Part shown: piece by piece, positions 53,168 to 62,491 of the stretch
How positions within the stretch are numbered: the stretch's first letter is position 1
How the letters are laid out: each line of letters opens with the position of its first letter
Origin: an uncultured Burkholderiaceae bacterium
Lineage (GTDB): Bacteria; Pseudomonadota; Gammaproteobacteria; Burkholderiales; Burkholderiaceae
Length of the DNA stretch: 64,000 bases
Direction of reading: 5' to 3'
Assembly: GCA_937871985.1 (NCBI GenBank)
Contig: CALMPB010000013.1
Coordinates: 1-64,000, forward strand
Position numbers and translations under genes: made by a program
The notes under the pieces: model-generated
What the model was told of the DNA's origin: nothing
The model's input: the letters and a program-made list of their open reading frames with translations, nothing else
Databases searched by the model: none

Positions 53168-54058
53168 TCAAATAAGCGCTATCCAGTGATCCACCAGCAA
53201 GGCCCCGAACAGCAGCGACAGATACAGGATGGAGTAATGGAACAGCTTGCGGGCCAGTTCGTCGCTGTAGTCTTGGTACAGACGCCACGAATACCACACG
53301 AACAGCCCGCTGAGCACGACGGCCGCCGCCAGGTAGGGAAAACCGCTCATGCGCACCATGAAGGGCAACAGCGTGGCCGCGAACAGCACCAGGCTGTACA
53401 GCAGCACGAACAGCAGCGTGAACTTCTTGCCGTGCGTGACGGGCAGCATGGGCAGGCCGGATTTTTCGTAATCGTGGTTGCGATACAGCGCCAGGGCCCA
53501 GAAATGCGGCGGCGTCCAGATGAAGATGATGAGCACCAGCACCCAGGCTTCGGCCGGGACGGCGTTGGCGATGGCCGCCCATCCCAGGGCCGGGGGCATG
53601 GCGCCCGAAAGGCCGCCGATGACGATGTTCTGCGGGGTAAGCGGCTTGAGGATGATGGTGTAGATGACGGCATAGCCGATGAAGGTGGCGAACGTGAGCC
53701 ACATGGTCAGCGGATTGACCCAGTTGTACAGCACCAGCATGCCCAGGCCGCCCAGCACGCCTGAAAACAGCAGCACCTGGATGTTGGAAATGGTGCCGCG
53801 CGCGGTGGCGCGCCGCGCCGTGCGCAGCATTTTGGCGTCGATTTCCTGCTCGATGAGGCAGTTGATGGCAAAAGCCGCCGCCGCCAACAGCCAGATGCCC
53901 AGGGTGCCGGCCGCCACCAGCCGCATGTCGGGCAGTCCGGGCGTGGCCAGGAACATGCCGATGACGGCGCAGAATACGGCCAGTTGCGTAACGCGAGGCT
54001 TGGTCAGCACCAGATACTGGCGCAGAAGGCTGGGTTGAGGGACGGAAGCGGTAGTCAT
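53168..54058 (-). CDS. ctaB: Protohaem IX farnesyltransferase (haem O synthase)
   Basis: Adds a farnesyl group to haem B. The 296-residue UbiA-family protein shows [35 protein letters not shown] (the prenyl-diphosphate site with its acidic residues) and [21 protein letters not shown] in the second acidic site region. It has about nine membrane segments. Four-base overlap with ctaA upstream. Confidence 0.96.
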   Translation of the reverse strand: MTTASVPQPSLLRQYLVLTKPRVTQLAVFCAVIGMFLATPGLPDMRLVAAGTLGIWLLAAAAFAINCLIEQEIDAKMLRTARRATARGTISNIQVLLFSGVLGGLGMLVLYNWVNPLTMWLTFATFIGYAVIYTIILKPLTPQNIVIGGLSGAMPPALGWAAIANAVPAEAWVLVLIIFIWTPPHFWALALYRNHDYEKSGLPMLPVTHGKKFTLLFVLLYSLVLFAATLLPFMVRMSGFPYLAAAVVLSGLFVWYSWRLYQDYSDELARKLFHYSILYLSLLFGALLVDHWIALI

Positions 54059-55068
54059 GCGGGTATTTTAGAACTATTGGCGCGCGCAATGCGAACCAAT
54101 AGCGTGACGGTGATCAAAACCAGGCCGGCCGCCCCGCCGTTATGCAGCACGGCGATAAGCAGGGGCCACTGGAAAAATATGGTGGTCAGGCCTGTAAACA
54201 GTTGGGCCAGCAAGAGCGCCAGCAGCAAGGTTGCCGGCGCTTTCAGGCCGGGCTCGGCACGCAGCTTCATGCCCAGCACGCCCATGTAGATGAATACGAT
54301 AAAGGCGAAATTACGATGTGTCCAGTGAATGGCGGTCAGGGCGTATTGGGAAATCGCCTCGCCCGAGGGCAGCAGGCCCAGTCCGCGGATCAGCGAATAC
54401 CCGCCATGAAAGTCCATGGGAGGCAGCCATTCGCCGTGGCAGGTGGGAAAATCCAGGCAGGCCAGCGCCGCGTAGTTGGTGCTGACCCATCCGCCCAGCG
54501 CGATCTGCACGAACAGCAGCACCAGGCCGGCCGCGGCCCAGGGCAGCATGGAGCGCGCGGCGGGGCTGATGGGAGGATGTTCTTTTTCGCGGGCGGCAAG
54601 CCAGGTCATCAGCGCAAGCAGACCGATGCCGCACAGCAGGTGGGTGGTAACGATAATGGGCATCAGCCGGTGCGTCACGGTCCAGGCTCCGAAAGCGCCT
54701 TGCACGCAGACCGCCAGGAGGGTAAAGGTGGCGAGCCGGGGGGTGTTGCGCAGTACGGCGCGGTGGCGCCAGGCCATGTACACGATGGCGATGATCAGCA
54801 TGCCCAGCAGGGTGCCGGCATAGCGGTGGATCATTTCGATCCAGGCCTTGGAGAAACTGACGGCGCCGTAGGGCATGGCCTGCAAGGCTTGTTCGATATG
54901 GTTCACGGCGCCGAGGGGGCTGGCCTTGCCGTAGCAGCCCGGCCAGTCCGGGCAGCCCAGCCCCGAGTCGGTCAAGCGCACGAAGGCGCCGAACATGATG
55001 AGGTCCAGCGTAAGAAACCAGGTAAAGAATACGAGCTTGCGATAGCGGGTTTTGATGCGGTCAACCAT
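54055..55068 (-). CDS. ctaA: Haem A synthase (CtaA/COX15)
   Basis: Oxidises haem O to haem A for the aa3 oxidase. The 337-residue polytopic protein contains [18 protein letters not shown], the haem-ligand histidines in [12 protein letters not shown] and the later [13 protein letters not shown], and [11 protein letters not shown] with a second cysteine pair. The start [11 protein letters not shown] is followed immediately by the first membrane helix. Confidence 0.95.
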   Translation of the reverse strand: MVDRIKTRYRKLVFFTWFLTLDLIMFGAFVRLTDSGLGCPDWPGCYGKASPLGAVNHIEQALQAMPYGAVSFSKAWIEMIHRYAGTLLGMLIIAIVYMAWRHRAVLRNTPRLATFTLLAVCVQGAFGAWTVTHRLMPIIVTTHLLCGIGLLALMTWLAAREKEHPPISPAARSMLPWAAAGLVLLFVQIALGGWVSTNYAALACLDFPTCHGEWLPPMDFHGGYSLIRGLGLLPSGEAISQYALTAIHWTHRNFAFIVFIYMGVLGMKLRAEPGLKAPATLLLALLLAQLFTGLTTIFFQWPLLIAVLHNGGAAGLVLITVTLLVRIARANSSKIPA

Positions 55069-55080
55069 GGTCGAGCGAGC

Positions 55081-55713
55081 CTAGCCTATGTGCGAGTTCT
55101 TGAGCAGTTTGCGGATGTCGTCGCGCACCGAGATGGGGTCGGCATCGGGAGGGTACTGCATCATCAGGTTGCCCAGCGGGTCGATGATCCACATGGGCTT
55201 GGCCAGCTCCGCGTTGGCATCCTGGGCCGTCGCCTTCGGGGTGAGGTAAGCGGCAAGCCTGGCCGGATCGCCGCGCAGGATGATCGTGCCTTTGTAGGCG
55301 TCGCGGATTTCATCGGCAATGGGGCCCGCGTCGGTAACCAGCCATACACGGGTCAGCCGTTCCACGTCCTTGCCCTGGCTGGCGTGCGAATTGCGCAGAA
55401 TGAACAGTTTGGTAACGCATTCCTTGGGGCAGGCGGACTGGTCGGCGCTGAGCAGTATCCATTTGCCGTTCAGGCTGCGCAGATCGAAAGGCTTGCCGTC
55501 CAAGGTCTTCAGATCCAGGACGTCGGCGGCCGGAAGGCTGCGCTGGGGGGTGACCAGATGGCCGTAGTTGTTGGTGCCGTCGGGGCGCAGGCCCAGGGCC
55601 GGCACGTAATAGGCCAGCAAGGCCAGAATTACGGGGGCCAGGCATATTGCCAGTATCCAGATCAGGGGCGAAATGGAGCGGGGCTTGGGCGGGGCGGCGG
55701 TAGGGGTGTTCAC
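55081..55713 (-). CDS. Membrane-anchored SCO-like assembly protein
   Basis: A 210-residue protein with one N-terminal membrane anchor (about 14-38) and a periplasmic thioredoxin-like domain. LLSADQSACPKECVTKLFILRN resembles the SCO site but with CPKEC instead of CPDVCP. MWIIDPLGNLMMQYPP matches the strand that follows in thiol-redox proteins. Proteins like this stand between SURF1 and ctaA in many betaproteobacteria and probably help oxidase maturation; the exact reaction is unknown. Confidence 0.8.
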   Translation of the reverse strand: MNTPTAAPPKPRSISPLIWILAICLAPVILALLAYYVPALGLRPDGTNNYGHLVTPQRSLPAADVLDLKTLDGKPFDLRSLNGKWILLSADQSACPKECVTKLFILRNSHASQGKDVERLTRVWLVTDAGPIADEIRDAYKGTIILRGDPARLAAYLTPKATAQDANAELAKPMWIIDPLGNLMMQYPPDADPISVRDDIRKLLKNSHIG

Positions 55714-55771
55714 TGCAAGCTATCCTTGGGTTTCTGGGTTGGTTTGGGCCGGAAGGGTTCAATGGCTGGTT

Positions 55772-56563
55772 TTATGCGGGTTGCCTGCGCCGGCGCAACG
55801 CGCGCCAGGCGACCACCAGCCATGCAATGCCGGCAATACCGGCAAAGCTGAACCATTGCAGCGCGTAGCCGCGGTTCTGGGCCGAATCCGTGGAGGGCAG
55901 GGGCCACTCTTGCACAAACGGGGCGCCGGCCGTCGCCTGGCCGCTGCCGGCCGTTTGCTCCAGAACCGCCGGCAGCAATTTTAAGCCGGTTATGCGGCTC
56001 AAGTCCTGGAGGGCCAGGTTCTGCACCTTGGGAGGCGCGCCATCGGGGCCGGGCAGTTTGCTCGGCAGCGCGCTGGCGTTCGTTCCGTTGAACGACCAGA
56101 GTTCGAACATCCGGGGCACGTGGCTGACAAGCTGGCCCCGCACGTGCTGTTCGCCCTCGGGACGGGGCAGGGGAGGCAGGCTGGTTCCGGGCAGGATGGG
56201 GCGGGGCAGCCAGCCGCGCAGCACCAGCACGGCTGTGCGGCTGGCGGAGTCGATGAGTAGCGGCGTAGCCACCCAGTAGCCCGGCTGCCCCTTGAAATTA
56301 CGGTTGTCCAGGAGTACGGTAAAGTCGTGCAGCCAGACGCCCTGGGCGGCGGCGCTGCGCCATTGAACCAGGTCGCTGGCCGGCGTGCGGGTGCCAAGCT
56401 GCAGCGGCGCGGCTTTGCGCCCGGCTTCGATGGCCTGCATAATGGCGTCGCGCTGGGCGCCCCGGCGCAGTTGCCAGTTTCCCAGCGCGGTGCATACCGC
56501 CGCCACGATGGCAAGCAAGATAAGCGATACCAGGGTTCGAAGGGTCGGGTGCGAGTTGGCCAT
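55772..56563 (-). CDS. SURF1-family oxidase assembly protein
   Basis: Assists haem A insertion into subunit I. The 263-residue protein has two membrane segments, at the N-terminus (TLVSLILLAIVAAVC) and C-terminus (WFSFAGIAGIAWLVVAW), around a periplasmic domain. Diagnostic segments are GNWQLRRGAQRDA, GYWVATPLLI, LVLRGWLPR and NRGYALQWFSFA. It precedes the SCO-like gene by 58 bases. Confidence 0.92.
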   Translation of the reverse strand: MANSHPTLRTLVSLILLAIVAAVCTALGNWQLRRGAQRDAIMQAIEAGRKAAPLQLGTRTPASDLVQWRSAAAQGVWLHDFTVLLDNRNFKGQPGYWVATPLLIDSASRTAVLVLRGWLPRPILPGTSLPPLPRPEGEQHVRGQLVSHVPRMFELWSFNGTNASALPSKLPGPDGAPPKVQNLALQDLSRITGLKLLPAVLEQTAGSGQATAGAPFVQEWPLPSTDSAQNRGYALQWFSFAGIAGIAWLVVAWRALRRRRQPA

Positions 56564-56598
56564 GTCTGCAATAATTCGGGTTTTACCGGAGAGTGTTA

Positions 56599-56808
56599 AT
56601 GCGTATCATCGTTATCCTGGCGTTTCTGGGCATTCTGGGCAGCCTGGCGTCGGCCCTTGTTTACTTGATGCGCGACCAGGGCAAAAGCAACCGGACGGTC
56701 AATGCGCTGACCTGGCGGGTAGGGCTGTCGATTGCCCTGTTCCTGTTCGTTTTGTTTGCCCATTACATGGGCTGGATCCAAAGCACAGGCCTGGTTCAGC
56801 AGCCTTGA
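56599..56808 (+). CDS. Twin-transmembrane protein (DUF2909)
   Basis: A 69-residue protein with two membrane helices (MRIIVILAFLGILGSLASAL and LSIALFLFVLFAHYMGWI) and a short loop containing RDQGKSNR. The ATG at 56599 has GGAG six bases upstream; a GTG two codons earlier is less likely. It is on the plus strand inside an otherwise minus-strand oxidase locus, divergent from SURF1 by 35 bases. Function unknown, probably related to oxidase assembly. Confidence 0.85.
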   Translation: MRIIVILAFLGILGSLASALVYLMRDQGKSNRTVNALTWRVGLSIALFLFVLFAHYMGWIQSTGLVQQP

Positions 56809-56831
56809 GGGCAGCAGCGGATGGCGGCCAG

Positions 56832-56860
56832 AAAAAAAGGCCGGCAAGGCCAGCCTTTTT
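56832..56860. terminator. Bidirectional terminator between the twin-TM gene and ctaE
   Basis: A run of seven A, then GGC-C-GGC, loop AAG, GCC-A-GCC and a run of five T (56832-56860). It serves convergent genes ending at 56808 (plus) and 56916 (minus). A second hairpin, CCGGTTC with GAACCGG, follows at about 56876-56902. Confidence 0.8.
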
Positions 56861-56915
56861 AGTCGTCGCCTGAACCGGTTCCGGCGCAATGCCCGAACCG
56901 GCCGCGGTGAAAAGC

Positions 56916-57791
56916 TTAAAACCAGTAGACGAACAAGTATAAACCCAGCCACACCACGTCGACAAAGTGCCAGTACCACGCCGCGCCTTCGAAGCCGAAG
57001 TGGTGGTCGGCGGTGAAGTGCCCCTTGATGACGCGCACCAGGATGACGGTAAGCATGGTGGCGCCCAGAATGACGTGGAAGCCGTGGAAGCCCGTGAGCA
57101 TGTAGAACAGCGAACCGAACGCGCCCGAATTGAAGCGCAGGTGCAGCTCGGTGTAGGCGTGGTGGTATTCGTAGGCCTGGCAAGCCACGAAACAGAAGCC
57201 CAGTATTACCGTAAGCGCCAGCCAGAAAATGGTTTTGGCGCGATGGTTGGCGCGCAGCGCATGGTGGGCGATGGTAAGGGTCAGGCCCGAGGAAAGCAGC
57301 AGCGCGGTATTGATGGTGGGCAGCCAGAAGGGGCCGACCGACTCAAAGGGGGTGATGGTGCCTGCGGGTCCGAGATTGGGCCAGGTGCCCGAGAAGTTGG
57401 GCCACAGCAGCGTGCGGTGATCCAGGTTGCTGAGCCAGGGCGTCGTGACTTCGCGGGTGTACCACAGCGAGCCGAAGAACGCGGCGAAGAACATGACTTC
57501 CGAGAAGATGAACCAGGCCATGCTCCAGCGGTACGAGTGATCGACCCGGCGGCTGTTCATGCCGCCTTCCGATTCGCGGATGGCGTCGCCGAACCAGCCG
57601 AACAGCACCACGATGAGGGCCAGGATGCCGACCAGGAAAATCCAGTGGCCAAGGTAATGCTCGTTGATCCACAAGGCGGCGCCGACGCCCATTAGAAGCA
57701 TGGCGAAGCTGGCGCGAACCGGGTGCGCCGAATCGGCTGGCACGTAGTAGTAGGGTGCCTCGCTGCCGTGAACCGAGTGACTTGCACTCAT
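56916..57791 (-). CDS. ctaE: Cytochrome c oxidase subunit III
   Basis: A 291-residue seven-helix subunit of the aa3 oxidase. MSASHSVHGSEAPYYYVP begins it; SEVMFFAAFFGSLWYTRE, the FHGFHVILG motif and WYWHFVDVVWLGLYLFVYW end it in the canonical way. It follows the DUF2970 gene by 57 bases. Confidence 0.96.
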   Translation of the reverse strand: MSASHSVHGSEAPYYYVPADSAHPVRASFAMLLMGVGAALWINEHYLGHWIFLVGILALIVVLFGWFGDAIRESEGGMNSRRVDHSYRWSMAWFIFSEVMFFAAFFGSLWYTREVTTPWLSNLDHRTLLWPNFSGTWPNLGPAGTITPFESVGPFWLPTINTALLLSSGLTLTIAHHALRANHRAKTIFWLALTVILGFCFVACQAYEYHHAYTELHLRFNSGAFGSLFYMLTGFHGFHVILGATMLTVILVRVIKGHFTADHHFGFEGAAWYWHFVDVVWLGLYLFVYWF

Positions 57792-57848
57792 GTTGATCTC
57801 CTGAAACGAATTATTGAACTGACTATACGATACTGAAAGAGTAAACCG

Positions 57849-58073
57849 TTAGACCGCGTGGCCGATGAACCAGCGGGCGACCATGATGAGGGCCAGCACG
57901 AATACCAGGGTGGCGATGAGCGCGGCGACGATAAGGTGCACGGGGTTCAGGCTGGAGATATCCTGCTGATAGTCCTTGCCCTTGCGCACGCCCAGAAACC
58001 CCCAGGCCACCGCTTTGAGCGTCTGGAAGAAATTGAGTTTGCGCTGCGCAAGCTGATGAATGTCGTCGCTCAT
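57849..58073 (-). CDS. DUF2970 small membrane protein
   Basis: A 74-residue protein with one C-terminal hydrophobic segment (LIVAALIATLVFVLALIMVARWFI) preceded by FFQTLKAVAWGFLGVRKGKDY, the DUF2970 signature. The ATG at 58073 is preferred to longer in-frame openings because the upstream part overlaps the small assembly gene. The family is confined largely to betaproteobacterial oxidase loci. Confidence 0.85.
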   Translation of the reverse strand: MSDDIHQLAQRKLNFFQTLKAVAWGFLGVRKGKDYQQDISSLNPVHLIVAALIATLVFVLALIMVARWFIGHAV

Positions 58074-58083
58074 GAAGACTCGC

Positions 58084-58197
58084 CTAGCCGGTAAGAATGG
58101 CGCTGCCGCGCACGAAAGACCAGACCAGGATCGCAATGACGATTGCGGCCAGGATGAGTCCGGTGTTGCGGTTGCGGCGGCGTTGCTTGGGTGTCAT
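58084..58197 (-). CDS. Cytochrome oxidase small assembly protein (37 residues)
   Basis: A 37-residue frame from ATG 58197 to TAG 58084: basic start MTPKQRRRNRNTG, then one membrane helix LILAAIVIAILVWSFV. It sits nine bases after ctaD and ten before the DUF2970 gene. Small proteins of this kind are annotated at the same place in Bordetella and Achromobacter. Size and composition make chance unlikely, though translation is not proven. Confidence 0.75.
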   Translation of the reverse strand: MTPKQRRRNRNTGLILAAIVIAILVWSFVRGSAILTG

Positions 58198-58206
58198 GGA
58201 CTTAGT

Positions 58207-59808
58207 TTACTTTACTGTGGGCGGCGTCACGAAGGTATGGAACGGAGCCGGGGAGGGCACGGTCCATTCCAGGCCTTCGGCGCCTTCCCAGGGCTTGGCG
58301 GGTGCGATCTCGCCGCGTCCCGAGTAGGCCTTCAGCACGACATAGACGAACAGCAGTTGCGACAGGCCGAACCAGAAGGCGCCGATGGTGGCCACCTGGT
58401 GGAAATCGGTGAACTGCGCCGGGTAGTCGGCGTAGCGACGCGGCATGCCGGCCAGGCCCAGGAAGTGCATGGGGAAGAACGTGACGTTGAACGAGATCAT
58501 GGTGGACCAGAAGTGCCACTTGCCCAGGCGCTCGTCGTACATGCGGCCCGTCCATTTGGGCAGCCAGTAGTAGGCTCCGCCGAACAGGGCGAACAGCGAA
58601 CCCGCCACCAGCACGTAGTGGAAGTGGGCCACCACGTAGTAGGTATCGTGCACAGCGATGTCGATGGGGGCGATGGCCACGATCAGGCCGGTAAAGCCGC
58701 CGATGGTGAACACGAAGATGAACCCGATGGCGAACAGCATGGGGGTTTCGAACGTAAGCGAACCGCGCCACATCGTGGCCACCCAGTTGAAGACCTTGAC
58801 GCCCGTGGGAATGGAGATGAGCATGGTGGCGTACATGAAGTACAACTGGCCGGTAACGGGCATGCCGGTGGCGAACATGTGGTGCGCCCAGACCAGGAAG
58901 GACAGGATGGCGATGGCGGCCACGGCGTAAACCATGGACGAATAGCCGAACAGGCGCTTGCGGGCGAAGGCGGGAACGATGGCCGAGACAATGCCGAACG
59001 CCGGCAGAATCATGATGTAGACCTCGGGGTGCCCGAAGAACCAGAACACGTGCTGGAACAGGACGGGGTCGCCGCCGCCGGCCGCATTGAAGAACGTGGT
59101 GCCGAAGTGGCGGTCGGTCAGCAGCATGGTGACGGCCGCGGCCAGCACGGGCATGACCGCGATGAGCAGGTAGGCCGTAATGAGCCAGCACCAGCAGAAC
59201 AGCGGCATTTTCATGAGGGTCATGCCGGGGGCGCGCATGTTCAGGATGGTGACGATGATGTTGATCGCGCCCATGATGGACGACGCGCCCAGGACGTGCA
59301 CGCCGAAGATGGCGAAGTCCATGCCGATGCCCATTTGCAGGGACAGCGGCGCGTACATGGTCCAGCCCGCGGCGTTGGCGCCGCCGGGCACGAAGAACGA
59401 TGCCGTGAACAGGATGGCGCCGACGGGCAGCAGCCAGAAGCTGAAGTTGTTCATGCGGGCGAACGCCATGTCGGAGGCGCCGATCTGCAGCGGAACCATC
59501 CAGTTGGCAAAGCCCACGAAGGCCGGCATGATGGCCCCGAAAATCATGATGAGGCCGTGCATGGTGGTGAACTGGTTGAACAGTTCAGGCTGGAAGAACT
59601 GCAGGCCGGGCTCGAAGAGTTCGGTGCGCAGCAGCAAGGCCAGCGTGCCGCCTTCGAACAGCATGAAGAGCGAGAAGATGAGATACATCGTCCCGATATC
59701 TTTGTGATTGGTGGCGAATAGCCAGCGCCGCCAACCATGCGGCATGGCGTGGGCGTGGTCATCGTGTCCTTGGCTGGCAGGGACGTGATCGGCAGTAATA
59801 CTGCTCAT
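58207..59808 (-). CDS. ctaD: Cytochrome c oxidase subunit I
   Basis: The 533-residue catalytic subunit of the aa3 oxidase, containing haem a and the haem a3-CuB centre. [16 protein letters not shown] begins it; [16 protein letters not shown] carries a haem ligand; the [14 protein letters not shown] segment holds the CuB His and the cross-linked Tyr; the [14 protein letters not shown] segment carries the remaining haem ligands. All key residues appear intact. Confidence 0.97.
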   Translation of the reverse strand: MSSITADHVPASQGHDDHAHAMPHGWRRWLFATNHKDIGTMYLIFSLFMLFEGGTLALLLRTELFEPGLQFFQPELFNQFTTMHGLIMIFGAIMPAFVGFANWMVPLQIGASDMAFARMNNFSFWLLPVGAILFTASFFVPGGANAAGWTMYAPLSLQMGIGMDFAIFGVHVLGASSIMGAINIIVTILNMRAPGMTLMKMPLFCWCWLITAYLLIAVMPVLAAAVTMLLTDRHFGTTFFNAAGGGDPVLFQHVFWFFGHPEVYIMILPAFGIVSAIVPAFARKRLFGYSSMVYAVAAIAILSFLVWAHHMFATGMPVTGQLYFMYATMLISIPTGVKVFNWVATMWRGSLTFETPMLFAIGFIFVFTIGGFTGLIVAIAPIDIAVHDTYYVVAHFHYVLVAGSLFALFGGAYYWLPKWTGRMYDERLGKWHFWSTMISFNVTFFPMHFLGLAGMPRRYADYPAQFTDFHQVATIGAFWFGLSQLLFVYVVLKAYSGRGEIAPAKPWEGAEGLEWTVPSPAPFHTFVTPPTVK

Positions 59809-59897
59809 GATGGACTCCTTCCTACTTGACCGGGGCGGCGCCTGCAGCGCCCCTCCGACAAAAACTTGTGAATTTTTCTACGCGTGCATGGGCCGGG

Positions 59898-61058
59898 TTA
59901 GCGCAAAGCCGTGACGTTGGATGGCTGGACGACAGGGTCGGGGCCTTTGCCGGCATTGCTCCAGGCATTGCGGGTATAGGTGATGACCGAGGCGATCTCG
60001 ACGTCGTTCAACTGGTCGCGCCAGGCGGCCATGGCAGTGCCGGGATGGCCGTTCAACACGGTAAGGATTTGGCCTTTCATGGGAGCAAGCACGTACTTCG
60101 CGTCGCCATCGAGGGCGGGGAAGGTGCCGGGCAGCCCTTTGCCGTTGGCCTGGTGGCAAGCCACGCAGTTGCTGGCGAATACTTTTTCGCCGCGGGCCAT
60201 CAGGTCTTCCTTGGTCCAGGTTTTCGTGGGGTCGTCGGCGGCGCTGGCGAGCGCTTTTTTCTGTTCGCCGGCCCATTTTTCGAAGTCGGCCTGAGAGACG
60301 ACCTTGACGACGATGGGCATGAAGGCGTGATCCTTGCCGCAGAGCTCGGCGCACTGGCCGCGGTAGGTGCCGGTTTTTTCAGCGCGGAACCAGGTGTCGC
60401 GCAGGAAGCCGGGAATGGCGTCTTGCTTGACGCCGAACTCAGGCACGAACCAAGCGTGGATGACGTCGGCGGCGGTCAGCACGATGCGGATTTTCTTGTT
60501 GACGGGGACGACCAATTCCTTGTTGACTTCCATCAGGTAGAACTGATCGCGCGGCGCCTTGCCCATGATCTGTTCACGCGGGGTGGCCAGCGTGGAAAGG
60601 AAGTGGACGCCGCTGGCCGGGCCGTCGATGTATTCGTAGCCCCACTGCCATTGATAGCCGGTGACCTTGATGGTCAGGTCGGAGCTGGAGGTGTCTTTCA
60701 TGGCCACGACGGTGCGGGTGGCCGGCAGGGCCATGGCAATGACGATGATGAAGGGGATGATGGTCCAGGCGACTTCGATGCCCATGTGCTCGTGGAACTT
60801 GGACGGAACCGGGTGCCGCGACTTGCGGTGCATGACGATGGAATACAGCATTACCCCGAACACACCAACGAAAATGATGGTACAGATAATGAGCATCATC
60901 CAGTGCAGCCACATGATGTCATGCGCAATCGGCGTAACCCCCTCGTGGAGATTGAGCTGATTGACCCTGGGGCCTCCAGGCATATCTTTTAACTGTGCAC
61001 CGGCGGCGCTTGCAAAAAGCAATGAGCCAGTCCCCAGCACCCCTCTCAACTTCTTCAT
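59898..61058 (-). CDS. ctaC: Cytochrome c oxidase subunit II with C-terminal cytochrome c domain (caa3 type)
   Basis: A 386-residue subunit with signal peptide, two membrane helices (about 48-110) and a CuA domain: the VIHAWFVPEFG segment supplies one His, and GQCAELCGKDHAFM supplies the cysteines, His and Met. A cytochrome c domain follows (about 290-375) with the haem motif CVACH and distal Met in VLAPMKGQ or nearby. The extra domain makes this a caa3-type oxidase. It heads the cta operon. Confidence 0.96.
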   Translation of the reverse strand: MKKLRGVLGTGSLLFASAAGAQLKDMPGGPRVNQLNLHEGVTPIAHDIMWLHWMMLIICTIIFVGVFGVMLYSIVMHRKSRHPVPSKFHEHMGIEVAWTIIPFIIVIAMALPATRTVVAMKDTSSSDLTIKVTGYQWQWGYEYIDGPASGVHFLSTLATPREQIMGKAPRDQFYLMEVNKELVVPVNKKIRIVLTAADVIHAWFVPEFGVKQDAIPGFLRDTWFRAEKTGTYRGQCAELCGKDHAFMPIVVKVVSQADFEKWAGEQKKALASAADDPTKTWTKEDLMARGEKVFASNCVACHQANGKGLPGTFPALDGDAKYVLAPMKGQILTVLNGHPGTAMAAWRDQLNDVEIASVITYTRNAWSNAGKGPDPVVQPSNVTALR

Positions 61059-61209
61059 GCTGACCTCGAAATACGGTGTGCTTTCACCAAATGTTGACTT
61101 GAATCAAGCATCGCTCAAGAAGCCTTTGGGGAATGCACATATGATTGGATGGCAGGCTGTAAACTAATGAACGCCTCAAACTGCCTGCTCGATTTAATGA
61201 CTACGAGAC

Positions 61210-61262
61210 GGCAGAATTATAGCGAACATGCCGCTATAGTGGGTTAATAACTATTCTGCCGG
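61210..61262. promoter_or_regulatory. Nested palindrome in the ctaC/Nudix divergent region
   Basis: CGGCAGAAT (61210-61218) and ATTCTGCCG (61254-61262) enclose TATAGCG (61219-61225) and CGCTATA (61233-61239). On the minus strand a TATAAT box lies at 61222-61217 within it, so the dyad overlaps the probable ctaC promoter. The regulator is unknown. Confidence 0.5.
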
Positions 61263-61320
61263 CTAAAGTGTTTTAGTATACGTCAGGCGGGTGCGCATGC
61301 TTTTCATCTACAATTGCGCC

Positions 61321-62145
61321 ATGAAGCCAGCCCTAGCTCCATCGTTGATGCTCGCCATTGACAAGCGTTATCAACAACTTATAAAGCGTACTCAGAACCT
61401 CCCGCCTTTGGGGTCTCGGCCCCTTACCGTTGCGGGGCGCGTGTCGGGCTGGATCACGGCCAAGGCCACGCGCGCCTTGAGCGGCCAGCCGGGTATCGTC
61501 ATCGAGCCCGAGGCCGTGCATGTCAGTGCCGATCCGGCCTTGCGCCTTTCGCTGAACAAGGTTTTGGAAAACGCGGCGCACGTCCTGCGCGATGCGGGTT
61601 GTCTGCGCGGCTGGCGCGGCGAACTGCTGGATGTCATCGGCGAAGGGCGTCGACTGGGCGTTGTCGAACGGGCCGCGCTGCGTCCCTTGGGCCTGTTGAC
61701 GACGGCGGTGCATTTCAATGCCTGGACCCCCGAGGGGCGGTTATGGATAGCGCGGCGCGCGCAAAGCAAGTCCACCGACCCCGGGATGTGGGACACCTTG
61801 GTCGGAGGCCTGTCGGCCGCCGGCGAAAGCCACGACGATTCCTTGTTGCGCGAGAGCAACGAAGAAGCGGGCCTGCAGCCCGCCGACATGGCCCGACGCA
61901 CGCCGCTGCGCACGATTCTGCGCATGCACAGGCGCTTGCCCGAAGGCTATCAGGTCGAGAACGTGCTGGTCAGCGAGTGTGTGCTGGACAGCACCGTCGT
62001 ACCCCGCAACCAGGACGGCGAGGTCAGCGAGATTTGCGCCATGCCCATCGAACAGGTGTGGGAGCTGGCCAGCGACGGGCAGTTCACCCTCGAGGCCGAA
62101 CTGGTGGTGCTGGATTGCCTGCGTCATAGCCACGCTGCGGCATGA
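61321..62145 (+). CDS. DUF4743/Nudix hydrolase
   Basis: A 274-residue protein. Residues about 1-115 match the DUF4743 domain; residues about 120-265 are a Nudix fold with the box starting GGLSAAGES and continuing RESNEEAGL, which satisfies GX5EX7REUXEEXGU. Homologues resemble the Nudix part of eukaryotic thiamine pyrophosphokinase-like proteins. The substrate is unknown. The ATG at 61321 is used; a GTG ten codons upstream is possible. It is divergent from ctaC. Confidence 0.85.
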   Translation: MKPALAPSLMLAIDKRYQQLIKRTQNLPPLGSRPLTVAGRVSGWITAKATRALSGQPGIVIEPEAVHVSADPALRLSLNKVLENAAHVLRDAGCLRGWRGELLDVIGEGRRLGVVERAALRPLGLLTTAVHFNAWTPEGRLWIARRAQSKSTDPGMWDTLVGGLSAAGESHDDSLLRESNEEAGLQPADMARRTPLRTILRMHRRLPEGYQVENVLVSECVLDSTVVPRNQDGEVSEICAMPIEQVWELASDGQFTLEAELVVLDCLRHSHAAA

Positions 62146-62176
62146 GCGGGGACGCGGCGGAGAGCCGGGCTGTCGC

Positions 62177-62404
62177 TTATGGGCCGGTCTGCGACCGATG
62201 CCATTCGGCCAGCGCCTCCAGGGCGGCGGGCGAAAGTTCGTGCTGCTCGATGGCGGGCCGGGCATTGAAGATCATCAGCGCATAAGGTTCGGCCAGCGCG
62301 CTTGCCGGAGCGCACAGGCAAAGCGCCTCGCCTTGCGAAGGCAGGCGTGCGCGCCAATAATTGATGGCGGCTTCCAGGTCGGCCAGCGTGTACGAGTTTT
62401 GCAT
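62177..62404 (-). CDS. DUF3717 protein
   Basis: A 75-residue protein starting MQNSYTLADLEAAINYWRAR, the DUF3717 hallmark, with CLCAPASALAEPYALMI in the middle and a helical end. No signal peptide or membrane segment. The family is small, betaproteobacterial and without known function. It is isolated between a convergent Nudix gene and the divergent phaM. Confidence 0.85.
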   Translation of the reverse strand: MQNSYTLADLEAAINYWRARLPSQGEALCLCAPASALAEPYALMIFNARPAIEQHELSPAALEALAEWHRSQTGP

Positions 62405-62491
62405 GATGAATTAGACGATGGGGCGTGGTTCAGTTTAAGCTTACACCATCGGCTGTGTGCACTTGTTTAACCCGAACCCCCAGGAGCCAGC

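Noticed and set aside
58060..59721. 553-codon open frame on the plus strand
   Set aside because: Antisense to ctaD, with Gly/His/Asp/Glu-rich composition and no domain.
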